DNA of 64,000 nucleotides, taken from the NCBI GenBank assembly GCA_014607495.2, contig CP053172.1:2432888-2496887 (forward strand), in the 5' to 3' direction. The position numbers and the translations under genes were made by a program. This document shows, in pieces, positions 1-39,277 of this stretch. The stretch is from Carposina sasakii (taxonomy: Eukaryota; Arthropoda; Insecta; Lepidoptera; Carposinidae). The notes under the pieces are model-generated. The model had not been told where the DNA came from. It made no database searches and saw only the letters and a list, made by a program, of their open reading frames with translations. The first letter of the stretch is position 1, and the number at the start of each line of letters is the position of its first letter.

Positions 1-1544
1 AGCAACAGAACATTCCTTAAAATACGGAATTTTTGCTACCGCGAAGGTTTGTTTTACTATATTATGTACACTTTATTTATATTACAAATTACATTAAATA
101 CATTTCATTACTCTATTAAATATGTTAAACATTTTCAAAACGAATCCAAGTTTTTCATGATAGTATTATATTTATGCCTTTTTCAACGTCTTTACTTACA
201 TTATAGGGTATTTTTTTGCTGTGTAAGGGATCCCTTGTGGGAAAACATGGGGGGGAGGCTGTCATTTTTTCATGTTTCAATTTCTTGTTCAGAGCTTGGA
301 ATCCATCCTAATAGGAGATACCAAATCGAGATACCAAATCCCTGATTGTATATCATTCATCTAAGTAGCCTGAGGAGTAGCCAATAGCCCTGGGGTGCGT
401 CTACGTCATAGAAATCTATACAAGAGATACCAAATCCCTTTACGTTCACCATCCAGTCTAAAATTTAAACTGACTAAATATCAAGCACTCCGCGGGGCGA
501 AAAATACAACCGACAAAATTTTATCGGACCCGATCACGGACGTCCGCTGGTATAAATTTTCTCCTGCTCCGGTAGCATGGCAAAAACGCGACGCGGGTTT
601 TTTTTTTATCAACTGTGTGCGTGTTTCCAGTCACCAAATGCGAGCATGGCAATGACAGAGATTCGGAACACGCGCGAAAGTAAAATGAACTTTATTACGT
701 TCAACACTGAATCGGTAATTGAAATGATATACAGTCACACGAAACGTCAAAATTATGATGATACCCCGCGTGAATTTAAACGTCATGCTCGCAACCGCGG
801 GTTATATATCGCGCGCAGTGCGACGCGGGTTTCAATGTCAGCTTGAAGTCATTTTGTCGCGAATTTCGACATTTAGGCGCCATAAAAAGCACGAAATACG
901 TGAGTCGCGGACGACATGCTACTGGTGCTAGCTAGGATAAATTTTAACGTGCTTATTAGGTCGCTTATCCTGCTGTCAGATCGACACTAATACAGCTGTC
1001 TATTGTTCTTTGCTTTATTCGCGCCTTGATTGAATACTTTTAAATTCTCGATTCTTGATGCTTTTTCCTTTAGGGAGGTTAAGACTTGTAAGAAAGTTTG
1101 CATTTTCGTCTTCATCATCATCATCACTATCTAAATTAATATCAGCGTGCCACATTTACCACATGTGCCACACATTGCTAAAATTTTGACAGGTAGCGAC
1201 TCGCTAGCAAAACCCAGGGATTTGGTATCTCCTCTTAGGATGGATTCCAAGCTCTGAACAAGAAATTGAAACATGAAAAAATGACAGCCTCCCCCCCTTT
1301 TTTTCCCACAAGGGATCCCTTACACAGCAAAAAAATACCCTATAATGTAAGTAAAGACGTTGAAAAAGGCATAAATATAATATTATCATGAAAAACTTGG
1401 ATTCGTTTTGAAAATGTTTACATATTTAATTAAGTAATTAAATGTATTTAATGTAATTTGTATTATAAATAAAGTGTACATAATATAGTAAAACAAACCT
1501 TCGCGGTAGCAAAAATTCTGTATTTTAAGGAATGTTCTGTTGCT
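1..1544. repeat. Long inverted-repeat element, left end cut by window edge
   Basis: Bases 1-346 are repeated as reverse complement at about 1211-1544 with only scattered differences; base 1 pairs with 1544. The arms enclose about 860 bp (347-1210) in which I recognise no gene; short ORFs there resemble no family I know. The arm begins at the first base of the window, so the true outer end is not visible. Most likely a non-autonomous DNA transposon with long terminal inverted repeats, or two inverted copies of one repeat. Confidence 0.75.
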
Positions 1545-1851
1545 ATGTAATGGTATCCCTGGGTAGCACATGACAATTTTGTCAAATCACGTCAAGTCGA
1601 TTTGTTTGAATCGCTTCGCATATTTGTGTGGACTAAATAAGATATTTTGGTGGTATTGATATAAATACAGTAGTGAAATGTATTGTTCGTGGTTGCAGAA
1701 GCGAGTGGCATCCAGGATCCAACTTATTATATCACTCGTAAGTACAAAATTGAATTTCCAAACTATGGCCCTAGGCAAAAACTTAAACGGCAAATTTTAG
1801 CCAATATTCACTCTTGCTTTTTTAAATATTTGTCACAAAACTTTATTTAGT
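1545..1851. other. Short spacer without recognised gene
   Basis: About 300 bp of AT-rich sequence between the inverted-repeat element and the Tigger-like element. Nothing recognised. Confidence 0.5.
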
Positions 1852-1853
1852 TA

Positions 1854-1877
1854 GGGTAAGTGTGGGTATTACCGCGG
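1854..1877. repeat. Left terminal inverted repeat of Tigger-like element
   Basis: 24 bp, exact reverse complement of 4185-4208. The inner part contains one ATTACCGCGG motif, the same motif repeated further inside. Confidence 0.9.
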
Positions 1878-2049
1878 CTAGATGTGAACGTCTAACTTTA
1901 AAAGCATATTTCAAAGATTCACTATAAAATATCGTCTTAATTTTTTTTTCTTATCGATAATCAACTTATTTTAAACTTTGAAAAAAATTAAGAGTATGAT
2001 TTTATGTTGAATTCATTAAATAATTAACATTTGAAAAGAAATTATAAGT

Positions 2050-2142
2050 GCTAGTATTACCGTGGACCTTAAAATGACTTGTGACAATTACCGCGCTACA
2101 ATTACCGTGGACGTTACAATTACCGTGTGACAATTACCGCGG
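2050..2142. repeat. Subterminal ATTACCG(C/T)GG motif array (left)
   Basis: Copies or near-copies start near 2057, 2089, 2101, 2118 and 2131. Matching motifs on the right side of the element start near 3711, 3751, 3772, 3815, 4168 and 4185. Arrays next to the inverted repeats are typical of transposase-binding sites; that function is inferred. Confidence 0.7.
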
Positions 2143-2367
2143 AATCTGATGGAAAAAAAATTAATAGAATAAATTATAAGGACAAACGTTTAGTAAAAAC
2201 AACAGTTTTTTTATAAAAAATTAACTTTAATAAGGCACAGCATGTTTCAATTTTGGTATAGCTGACTAATACAATTAAAACTATTAAATACATAAAAATA
2301 TTTAATTCAGTCAATATCTTTATTTTTCATTTCTGCTTCTTTTTTTGAAGTTCAGCGATTTGTCTTT

Positions 2368-3632
2368 TCAATTCAGCTGCTTCTTTTTTTTCAATAATGA
2401 TTCTTCTTTTATTTTGTTTTTAATTTCAATTTCTTTAATTTTTTGTTCTTGTTTTATGATTTTTTGTTTCACTTTCTCGAGTTTTATTTGCTCCTTTCTA
2501 AGTATTTCTTCTTCTTTTCGAACACGCTTTCTTTCTTTTTCTTTTTTCATAATCTCTTGTTTTTCAATTTTAATTTTTCTTCTTAAAACTATTGCTTCTT
2601 TCTTTGACTGTATTTCGTTTTCTTTGGCTTTTTTAATTGATTGCCATTGAGTGCTGGTCAGCACAGATGGAACTTTCATCGAATTAATTGCACGTTTTTT
2701 ATTTTTTGTTGAAAGATCACACCTTGGCCAATGTAACAGTTTTTTAAATGGATCAGAGAATTTTTCAACTTCTAGGTCACAATTATTAGAGACATCTTCA
2801 AGTGGAAGAATTTTTTCCCTGTCAAAATTTTCAGAAGTTGCTAGAGCTTCATCAAAACTATGAATTTCTAATTCTAGAACGTTTGGTCTTATGACTAGTG
2901 ACTTTTCAGGAATAACTTCTCCTGATTCAGGTACTTTTATCTCCATAGCGTCTGAAGCGACATTTGGAGTTTCTTCAATCACCAAAAGTCGTTATACATT
3001 ATATACATTTTTTAAACCTTTTGGAGCAAGAACAGTTGGTGGCTTTGGATTTAATAAAACTGCAGCTTCATCAGAATTGAAAATCCTAGTTGAATCAATT
3101 AAAAGTAGATCTTCATCAGTTAAATAAGATTTAATTTCTGTAAACCATGAGCGTATGTGTTCCTCAGATACTTTAGCTCGATTCAGTGATACATTTTCAG
3201 CTATTCTTTCAGACAGAGTTGGGTGACGCTTTAAAAAACTATCATACCAACCTCTTCCTGGTCGATTAGTATTGAAAGGAGTTTTTCGCTTATCGTGATC
3301 ACATATTAGTTTTACGCTTTCAATTAACTGATGTTTTGTAACTGGAAATCCTCGGCTAGTACATAAAAAAATCCAAGCAACGAGTTCACATTCTTCTTTA
3401 GCACTAAGTACTGTTGATGGTCCTGGTGGTTTGTCTACATATTTACCAATTTTTCTATCTCTGTTGATTCGGCTATTTGATATTTCCTTGATAGTTCTGC
3501 AATACTTTTTCCCTCTTGCGCTTCTTTCACTGCCAATATTAAATTTTCATGCTTGTAGTTACACTTTTTTTTTAAGCTTACATTTTTAACTTGCTTTTTT
3601 GTATTTTTAGAACTTTTTTTAGTTTTTGCCAT
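2368..3632 (-). pseudogene. Truncated pogo/Jerky-type (CENP-B-like) transposase
   Basis: Reading from 3632 downward: a basic N-terminus, then a psq-type helix-turn-helix (core AVKEAQEGKSIAELSRKYQI). A small frameshift near 3455 leads to a CENP-B-type second domain (GPSTVLSAKEE, then TNRPGRGWYDSFLKRHP) across about 3430-3150. A short piece ending in FNSDEAA, the usual context of the first catalytic aspartate of DDE transposases, follows. The frame is then lost near 3000, and a Lys/Glu-rich coiled-coil tail (2985-2368) follows directly, so most of the DDE core is missing. It cannot encode an active enzyme. Confidence 0.8.
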
Positions 3633-4184
3633 TGTATTTCAGTGTTTACTGTGAGATCAACAACACGAGATATATTAATTTAGAGGTTATAACTAAGTAC
3701 ATTTCAACCGCGGCAGTTGTCGCAACCGTCTGATATTACAGATGTTTCTATTACCGTGGTAAAGTACGAAAACCGCGGTAATACTGACATGCAGCAAAAG
3801 TCCGTGACAATTACCGCGGCAGTAAATTAAAAGTGATAATCAATTAAAATTCAATATTTGCTAGGATTTTTAAGCATTAAAAAGTATAATCTTACTCTGA
3901 GATGTAATAAATATAGATCTCAAAGCATTAATTCATAGAAAAATACATTTTAATCGAACCTACAATTGCACACTAACTGCAAAAAAACGATGACATTTTC
4001 TTTTCAAACGATCAATCAGTTTTCAATCATTCATAACAAACTAAATAATTAAATTTCATACCGGGTCGTTTGTTAATTACATTTTAGAATTAATATATTT
4101 ATTGCTGAATTTTTTTGAAATTACAAACAATTGTGTGTAATTAGTTTGTAATGTAATGAAAAAAATCCGCGGTAATACTCGCAC

Positions 4185-4208
4185 CCGCGGTAATACCCAC
4201 ACTTACCC
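4185..4208. repeat. Right terminal inverted repeat of Tigger-like element
   Basis: Exact reverse complement of 1854-1877, followed by TA at 4209-4210. Confidence 0.9.
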
Positions 4209-4210
4209 TA

Positions 4211-5181
4211 GTTGCTTATCCTCATAATCCCAATATTTGCTTCTGAAGCTACTTTTTAAACATTTTCTGTGTATTGTATATTTTTGAGTAGGGTGCACAT
4301 ACTTTTCCATAACAAGAGACCGACCCTACAATGAATTTATTTTGAAATGTTATACTTTTTATTATCATATATAACATTATAAATGTGAAAGTAACTCTGT
4401 CTGTCTCGCTTTTACGCCTACTGCCGCCATTTACTGAGCGGATTAATTTTAGTGATAATTTTCTCTGCGTAGCTTTAGGTGGACCCAGAAAAGGTTTAAA
4501 CGCCTAGCTTGGTGGCGCCTGTCACTGTAACATTTTGTAATCACTAGTTAGTATAGGTGCTAAAATTTAAATTTTCAGATAATCAAGGAAACCCACGTAT
4601 AGATTATAGTAACGTTACAGCTACCGAAATATTATATCACTGGATCAATTACTGGCAGATAGAGCACAAAACATTTGTCGTTCATTACAAAAACATTTAT
4701 CGTTCTTATGCTCAGCTTCAAAGAACGATGGAAAAACTTGTGCAAATAAAATAAAAGATATTTAATGGTTATTTATTTAATAGTTGTTAAATCCCTTTAA
4801 TCTAAATAAGACACTAAAGCACTTAAAACAACGTTTCTTATTTGTACGTATGCAATAGTGGTACGAAATATAAGTATTCATAATTATGTACTCGTAAATA
4901 TACCAATTTACATTCCAGGTCTTTAGGATCACGGACAATATCACAATGGCTAAGACCATCCTTTTTTATTTTGTAAATGTGTAATGTAAATTGTGCAAAT
5001 TTTATGTTACATATTTTTAGGCCAATACAAATTCCATTGGGTTCTCTGCAATTATTCCTACTTTTCTTTATAAACGGATAATCTAATCTTTACTTATTAA
5101 TTATTATGTATCCACCATAAAAATTAGCTGTTTAAAAGAATTCAGTTGACCTTCAAAAATGCAAGCATTACATTGATTCAC
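4211..5181. other. Gene-free stretch with an interspersed-repeat fragment
   Basis: Near 4380-4520 the text has the wording typical of lepidopteran interspersed repeats (a run like AGTAACTCTGTCTGTCTCGC). A 65-codon ORF at 4557-4754 has no recognisable domain. No host exon seen. Confidence 0.45.
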
Positions 5182-5540
5182 GTTTATGCTACTTAGCAAT
5201 ACTAGGCATTTCCTTACTAGTTAAAAGTGCTATTAAATAACGAAGGGCACTAAAACAGCCCAAAGCTGTAGAATGGAATTACGCTGCATTATAATAGCAC
5301 AAGTTTATGCTATTATGCAGCATTAGGCATTATCTTACTATTTAAAAATGCTATTGTAGACCCTTAGACATAAAAAACAGCTAAAAGCTGTATGGCATTT
5401 ACATGACATAATGGTTTATGTTTATGTTACTAAACAGCATTGAGCATTTATATCCTACTTAAAAATGCAATTGTAGAGCCAAATGTACTAAATACAGCTG
5501 AAAGCTGCAAAGCTGCTTTGTGTATTGATGCACTAAAACT
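5182..5540. repeat. Degenerate tandem repeat, about 118-bp unit, three copies
   Basis: Units beginning with GTTTATG at about 5182, 5303 and 5420 share in order a GCATTA-type motif, a TTAAAAATGCTATTGTAGA block and an ACAGCTNAAAGCTG palindrome. Copies are clearly diverged. Likely an old satellite-like array or the internal repeats of a transposon. Confidence 0.6.
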
Positions 5541-5883
5541 ACAGGCATTACAAAATCATTTTAATATGCCATTATCCACCCCTTATAAAGTGTAAAGCAT
5601 CATAATGGTTTCAAAATGCTCATATAAAGCATCAAGATGCTCGGTAAACTCACATAAGAGTTTCTACGAACCTTAAGTTCTACATAAGTTAATTATCCGT
5701 TTGTTAAAATGCTTCCTGTGTTACTTGGGTTGTTCGTGGTAGAAATGTCATTGAATGAAATGTCCATTAAAATTAAATTGTGAGTACACTCTAATTTTTC
5801 CCCGTCTAGTTTTTCAAGGTCAAATTGGTCAAATTTTCGGGAGGCAGTTTTTAGTAAGAAGTGCTGTTTCCAGCTTGTATACA

Positions 5884-5963
5884 TTTCTATGGCAAAACCT
5901 ATGTGATTTGACAGTTTGACGATAGCGTTAAGGACTATCGAGAGGTTCGTGCTTACTACTTAC
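5884..5963. mobile_element. Half copy of small foldback MITE
   Basis: Matches the right half of the complete element at 60651-60763 (common core CTATGTGATTTGACA and terminus GTTCGTGCTTAC). Confidence 0.55.
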
Positions 5964-5996
5964 TTACCCCACTAATTTAGATATAAAAAGGTAAAG

Positions 5997-6393
5997 GATT
6001 CGGCGGGAAAAGCTGGAAGGGCGCAGGTGTAATTTTCTTGTGAAAATCAAAAATTATTTGTAAACGGCATGCATATTTCCGTAAAGTGATGTTTTCTGGT
6101 AGATAAGTTATATTTTAACTACTTGTGATGTGAATCTAGTGCGTGTGCATGGTTTTATACGTAGGTAAGTTGAGTAAAACTTTAGCCGGAATACGATCTC
6201 TTCATGGGCCCATGTAAATTGTATTTGCAATAATTTTTCATTTTGACTAACTTTACACTTGTTCTTGAGGATTTTCCCGGCGTTTCCATTCATCACCATT
6301 ATTATCATCCATCATAAATTCAGAAATCATTTACTAAAGACAATGGCTGTATGGGCTTAGTTCCCCTTGCCTTTCCTTCGGGATAAACTAAAC
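5997..6393 (+). repeat. Interspersed repeat family C, copy 1
   Basis: Starts at GGCGGGAAAAGCTGGAAGGG and ends at CTTCGGGATAAACTAAAC. Near-identical copies lie at 16680-17090, 37912-38345 and (shrunken) 38367-38662, all in the same orientation. It has no ORF of note and no inverted ends that I can see. It could be a SINE, an LTR fragment or part of a LINE 3' region. Confidence 0.7.
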
Positions 6394-6534
6394 AAAAAAA
6401 AAATTACCTACAAAAGAAAATAGTGTTTATTTTTACTGAAAAAATGCATTAAACTTCAATTAAATAAAGGTTTTCCCATAAATTATAGAATGGTTTAGTA
6501 GTTCAAATAATTTAATAGTGATAGAAACTTGAAA
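6394..6534 (+). promoter_or_regulatory. Probable 5' UTR/proximal upstream region of CCDC186
   Basis: About 140 bp of single-copy AT-rich sequence between repeat family C and the chosen start codon. A splice acceptor cannot be excluded near 6489 (TTATAG). No TATA box or initiator can be assigned with confidence, so the true transcription start may lie further upstream. Confidence 0.3.
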
Positions 6535-34228
<27,694 letters not shown>

Positions 34229-34250
34229 TGGGCTAGTAAACAAACTATTA

Positions 34251-34256
34251 AATAAA
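34251..34256 (+). terminator. Polyadenylation signal of CCDC186
   Basis: AATAAA 23 bp after the stop codon, giving a very short 3' UTR if used. Confidence 0.6.
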
Positions 34257-34356
34257 TTAAGTATTTATTCCAGCAGTATAGTTTTAAATTTATAACAAAT
34301 TACCTAGGTGTAGGTATTTGAAAGTATTTAATAAGTTAATTGGGGTGTACTGTATA

Positions 34357-34492
34357 ATTTTTAACGACGGACGACCTGGCCAAGGTCGCGGGCGTCGGTT
34401 GGATGCAGGCTGCTTCCGACCGGTCGGAGTGGAGGTTGTTGGGGGAGGCCTATGTTCAAAAGTGGACTTCTCAGGGCTGTAAATGATGATGA
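34357..34492 (+). mobile_element. RTE-type LINE 3' tail
   Basis: Matches the last 120 bp of the RTE at 12575-12707 (GACGACCTGGCCAAGGTCGC ... GGGCTGTAAATGATGATGAT). 5'-truncated. Confidence 0.82.
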
Positions 34493-34632
34493 TGATGATC
34501 TCTCTGTCTAACTTAAATAAAATACATCGCTTTATCTCATTCCCTATCTTATACAATTCTTATGTCAGTCTTTTAATTCGTCTAAAGTCTTGTTTACATG
34601 TTATTATTACGAAACGCAGGTGCATGTGTTAA

Positions 34633-34754
34633 GCGGTGATAGCCCAATGGTTACGACGTGTGCCTTTCAATCGGGAGGCGTGAGTTCGATACCAGTCACG
34701 GGCCTGTACCACTGAATTTATTTCATAGGATTTTAAAAAAATTGTCACTTAGCT
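34633..34754 (+). mobile_element. tRNA-derived SINE head (family S2), truncated
   Basis: A box GCGGTGATAGCCCAATGGTT and B box GAGTTCGATACCA. Full-length relative in opposite orientation at 59405-59750. Truncated where the family A MITE begins. Confidence 0.75.
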
Positions 34755-35018
34755 ACACAGGGTGTAACAAAAGGGGTATGTTAAGCGAAAAGCTATGTAA
34801 AGAGCCCACTTAAGGGAACCTACCTACAAATATTCAGACTCGAAATCACATATTTATTTTTCTTGATAGTATGGAGCATTCTTAAACAACTCAGGAATGT
34901 TCTTACAATTTTCAAAAATAAACATGTGATTTCAAGTCTCAAATTTTGGAAATAGGTTCTCTATAGTGGGCCATTTACATAGTTTTTCGCTTACATACCC
35001 TTTCTGTTACACCCTGTA
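34755..35018. mobile_element. MITE family A, copy 4 (complete)
   Basis: ACACAGGGTGTAACAAAAGG to TACACCCTGTA with inverted arms. Confidence 0.82.
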
Positions 35019-35269
35019 TATACCCGAGAATAGTTGGTGTCAGGCAGGCAGCCGGCCGTAAAAACAAATGGCAAAACTTTGGCAATGTGAGTTTCGAAAG
35101 AAACTATGTTGCGCTGACACCATAAATAATGGGATTAGGGCAGGAAAATGATGCAGGTGCATGTGTAAAGTGTGAAGTGTTAAAGTGTAGGTGCAAAGTG
35201 AACACCAAATTATATTAACCTCATTTAATAAAATAAAATAAATAAAAAAGCCTTAATTATTCCATTGGC

Positions 35270-35520
35270 ATAATTGTATGTCTTTTTTAGTCTGATGCCA
35301 TCTGGACCCCTCTTCGGGTGAAGGTCTCCTCCAGAGATTGCCACTTGTCCCGGTTTCTTGCCATGTTTGGCCAATTTCTTGTTCCGATAGTGTCTATTTC
35401 ATCCTGCCACCTAGCTTTTGGTCCACTCCACATAGTCAGTCTTCGTCCGCCTATTATCAGTGTAGCGTGCCACGTGACCCGCCCACCTCCATTTCAGACC
35501 TCGTTTACTTTAAAGAAAAA
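35270..35520 (-). pseudogene. LINE 3' remnant
   Basis: On the - strand: a KWRWAGHVARY-like start, RWQDEIDTIGTRNWPNMARN, RDKWQSLEETFTRRGVQ. This is the tail after the RT of an insect LINE. Confidence 0.65.
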
Positions 35521-36498
35521 ACCCGAATGCGTAAAACTTTTAAACTGTGTCACTATCGCGACTGATCTAATGTAAAATTATTAATAAAGAAATGGAAAAA
35601 ATTCCTCACCTCTCAAGCTCTCATACAAAAGCTTGCCAAAGAAATATACATGCTTTCTGGCGCAGTCGGGTAAAAAAAAAACTGAACGTCTTACTAGTTT
35701 ACTTTGCAGCGTGATTGACACGTTGAAAATTTTCAATCACTCAATTACTTCACACTTGCACTTTACATTGCACCTACACTTTGTAATGAGCAAACAAGTT
35801 TTAAGGTCAACATATTTCTGATTATATTCGAATAATTATCAAAAAAAAAAAAAATCATTCTTATCGTCTATTTATTTCATTCATATATTTAAGGCCAGCA
35901 AGCCTACCATGACCTGCGAAACACGATATGATAAACCGATTTATCGACATTTAGCCTTTCAATATTACGATAAATATAGCCGCCTTGTTAAATTTAGTAT
36001 AGAGACGATACGATATCCACGATGCGCGGTCATGCTAGGGGGGCAGATATCTGATCTGAATATTATAATCATTTAACAATTTTATAAATAAATCATGTAA
36101 AATTGACACCAAGGTATTTAATATGAGGGTATAGAATAAATACTAAACCCTTTACAATTTTGAGTTTCAACAAAATCCATATTGTGCTTACAAAATAAGG
36201 TAAGATGTCATTTATTAATTTTGTTGGTATTTGTGTTAAAATTTATCTAGATATAATTTAATTATTATCGATTAAATGAAAAGTTTTAATCATATCAAAA
36301 ATAACATTCCAATTTAGTTTTAGAAAAGGACAGGGAAAATAAATTGTATTTATATCTCAAAGAATTGCCGTCAATTTTCTCATAAAGAAACATAACTATT
36401 TAAGATCTATACTAATAATGTAGGTATGGAAAAAGCTGAACAAAATATAAAAAAATTGTTAACGTTATCAAATTCTATGTATATTTACGTATAATATG
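35521..36498. other. Intergenic stretch without recognised gene
   Basis: AT-rich. Short ORFs such as 35633-35821 carry no domain. Confidence 0.4.
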
Positions 36499-36683
36499 GT
36501 CGATTCAGACCGTCACACCTAAACATAAACTTAAAATTAGACAGGTCTCCCTCCCTCCATACTTAACATAATTGCGACATAAATGAAATTGTATTAGGCG
36601 CACCCATAGTGAATAACTGCGACAGTAAGGGACATAAGACTAATCTTAAGTTTAGATTCAAGTGTGACTGCTGGAATCGACCT
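36499..36683. mobile_element. Foldback MITE family G, copy 2
   Basis: GGTCGATTCAGACCGTCACA ... AGTGTGACTGCTGGAATCGA. A piece of family E (ATTGTATTAGGCGCACCCAT) is embedded at about 36581-36612. Confidence 0.75.
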
Positions 36684-37911
36684 TAATATTTTTCTCTAAA
36701 GCTCATTCGGTATTGACTGACGTTACGTGGTGTAATGTTACATAGTTTGTTACATGTTACACAGCAAACATTCATGCAGTCAGTTCGTATTGGAAAAGCT
36801 CCTATGCCTGATTTCAGAATCAATATTTTTGTATGCAGTGTCTGGTGATGCGGTGACATTGATAATTTAGTTACATACATAGTAAGTAGCACAATCAATT
36901 CAAAGAAACTATTTCCTAAAACGCAATCTGCGAACAACGAGCTGCTTTTACACAGCCGATACGGGTGTCAGAAGACAACGTTGTTCTTTTAATACCTCGA
37001 ATTTGTGACGTTACGATCGTTTCTCGTAATTTTTTTTCTATGAAACCAACCCTGGGATTTTCTGGTTTCCAAGATATTGAGGTAAAAATATACCTATAGA
37101 TAGACTGGAACTGATATTTCGTACACAGTCAAATGGCGTAATATGATCGTTGTGAATGCATTACACCGCGTAACTTCAATAAGTGACAAGGTTTAAATTA
37201 TTCTCTCTTAAGAAATATGACTATATGTTGGTTTCTAATAACTTAAATAAATATAGTGAAATGTCGTAATGACCTATCGCCTTTATGTAAACTAATAATT
37301 TTGTATATTTAATGTATAGTACCTACATGAATGTAATTTGATGTTGATCCATAATACATATTTACCTTAGATATTTACATTCATATTGACATAATGTATT
37401 GTGAATAATGTATGATATATCACAATGTAATGTAATATAATGTAAAGTGTTGAGCCGAAAAGGCAATGTCTGTGTTATGTTGTTCGAAATTATATTTTCA
37501 GCATTCATTTTTGCATTTTATTTTTTATATCACTCACGAGCTCAAATAAGTTAATGCTTTGCACTGTAACTGTGGACAAAGCCTAGGTTTTAGTATGTAC
37601 TTACTTATTTAAGCACCCTAACCACTGAATACCTAACCATGTCTTCTAACTTTACCTACTTGAAACTTAATTTACATTTACTCAACTACATAGGTGGCAC
37701 CTAGGTCGCCTTTTTGTATGTTAGAAAGGTATACTTTTCTTCACCTTTAGAAGTGACCGAACCAGCTATTTTGTTTTATTTTCATCTTCACTTTCTCATT
37801 AAATAATATTAAAAAATATAAATTACCTTAAAGGCTGATTGGACCTGATTCTTTGCCTTAACAGCGGGCGGGTTGCGCTGGTTTAAAAAACAAAAGAATT
37901 TGGCGGTGGAC
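36684..37911. other. Intergenic stretch without recognised gene
   Basis: Holds AATGTA-rich runs near 37310-37450. No exon or named element seen. Confidence 0.4.
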
Positions 37912-38345
37912 GATTTCGGCGGGAAAAGCTGGAAGGGAGCGGGTGTTATTTTCTTGTGACAATCAAAATTTATTTGTAAATGGCTTGCATGTGTCCGTAA
38001 AGTGATGTTTTCTGGCAGATAAGTTATATTTTGTTTACTTGTGATGTGAATCTAATGCGTGTGCATGGTTTTATATGCAGGTAAGCTAAGTAAAACTTTA
38101 GTCGGAATACGATCTCTTCATGGGCTCATGTAAGTTGTTTCTGCAATTCTTTTTGATCTTTACAAATTTTACATCCATTCTTGGGGTTTTCCCCGACGTT
38201 TCCATTCATCATCATCATTATTATTATCCAGGGATTTGGTATTTTCTATGTTATTATCCATCATAAATTTAGAAATCATTTACTAAAGACAATGGCTGTA
38301 TGGGCTTAGTTCCCCTTGCCTTTCCTTCGGGATAAACTAAACAAT
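37912..38345 (+). repeat. Repeat family C, copy 3
   Basis: Full-length copy with the ATC-rich stretch followed by an extra GGGATTTGGTATTTTC piece near 38230. Confidence 0.75.
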
Positions 38346-38366
38346 CATCATTTAAACAATTTTTTA

Positions 38367-38662
38367 GAGATTCGGCGGGAAAAGCTGGAAGGGTTGTAAT
38401 TTTCTTGTGAAAATCTTCAAATGGCTTGCATGTGTCCGTAAAGTGATGTTTTCTAATAAGTTATATTTTGATTACTTGTGATGTGAATCTAGTGCGTGTG
38501 CATGGTTTTATAAGGTAAGTTTTTTACGATCTCTTCATGGGCGCATGTAAGTTACACTAATTACACTTGTTCTTGAGGATTTTTCCCGACGTTTCCAGAA
38601 ATCATTTACTAAAGACAATGGCTGTATGGGCTTAGTAGCCTTTCCTTCGGGATAAACTATAA
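38367..38662 (+). repeat. Repeat family C, copy 4, shrunken
   Basis: Same order as copy 2 but about 115 bp shorter through at least seven separate small internal deletions, with few substitutions in what remains. Starts 22 bp after copy 3 ends. Confidence 0.75.
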
Positions 38663-38966
38663 CCATTTTTTAACTAATTATGGCGTAGATAAGAGTTTTT
38701 GCTGGCTTTATTTAGTGCTATTTTAAGTGAACCAGTAGCAAATAAGTTCGTATAACGTTCTTGTGGTGCAAAAGTGAGTATGTTTGATTTGACATCTTCA
38801 GGCTTGCTTCTCGGTCGCTTGGGTTTCTGAGATAGATTTTGTTGGCCAGTTTTACAGGTGATAATATCCTTTTGCTACACCATAAAAGGGGGAAGTTCAA
38901 ATTTTTAAGGTAATTTTCTTGCAATATTCTAGGACCCCCTAACACTGCCTAACTATTGCGAGAGAT

Positions 38967-39195
38967 AAACTTACCAACAAGCTATAGAACATCCTACTTG
39001 CAGTTCGAACTACTGCATCTGCAACTTAAAAGTAAATTAAAAGTGCATTTTTAAGTTATGCTATAAGTGCATTTAACACAGTTATAAACCTACCATCAAG
39101 CTATAGAACATCCTATTTGCAGTTCGAACTACTGCATCTTAAAAGTAAATTAAAAAGTGCATTTTTAAGTTTTGCTATAAGTGCATTTAACAAAG
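38967..39195. repeat. Tandem duplication, about 119-bp unit, two copies
   Basis: Units from AAACTTACCAACAAGCTATA (38967) and AAACCTACCATCAAGCTATA (39086), sharing TTGCAGTTCGAACTACTGCA and AAGTGCATTTTTAAGTT. Lies directly upstream of the Zeste-like gene. Confidence 0.8.
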
Positions 39196-39277
39196 TTATT
39201 TTTAAATAATAACTTAACCATAAAGGTATAAAATATGTATTAACTACCAGATAATAAACACAATTATTTTTATAGAA

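Larger units (their letters stand above)
1852..4210 (-). mobile_element. Degraded pogo/Tigger-type DNA transposon
   Basis: Perfect 24-bp terminal inverted repeats lie at 1854-1877 and 4185-4208 (outer sequence GGGTAAGTGTGGG) and are flanked by the dinucleotide TA (1852-1853 and 4209-4210), the target duplication of the Tc1/mariner/pogo superfamily. The 2355-bp element carries a broken transposase reading on the - strand. Between ends and gene, the motif ATTACCG(C/T)GG recurs in both orientations. The catalytic core is largely deleted, so it is non-autonomous. Confidence 0.85.

Noticed and set aside
2345..3127. + strand ORFs rich in Ser and Phe
   Set aside because: Shadows of the Lys/Glu-rich transposase tail on the - strand.
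4557..4754. 65-codon ORF (+)
   Set aside because: No domain, no splice sites that link it to another exon, and repeat text nearby.
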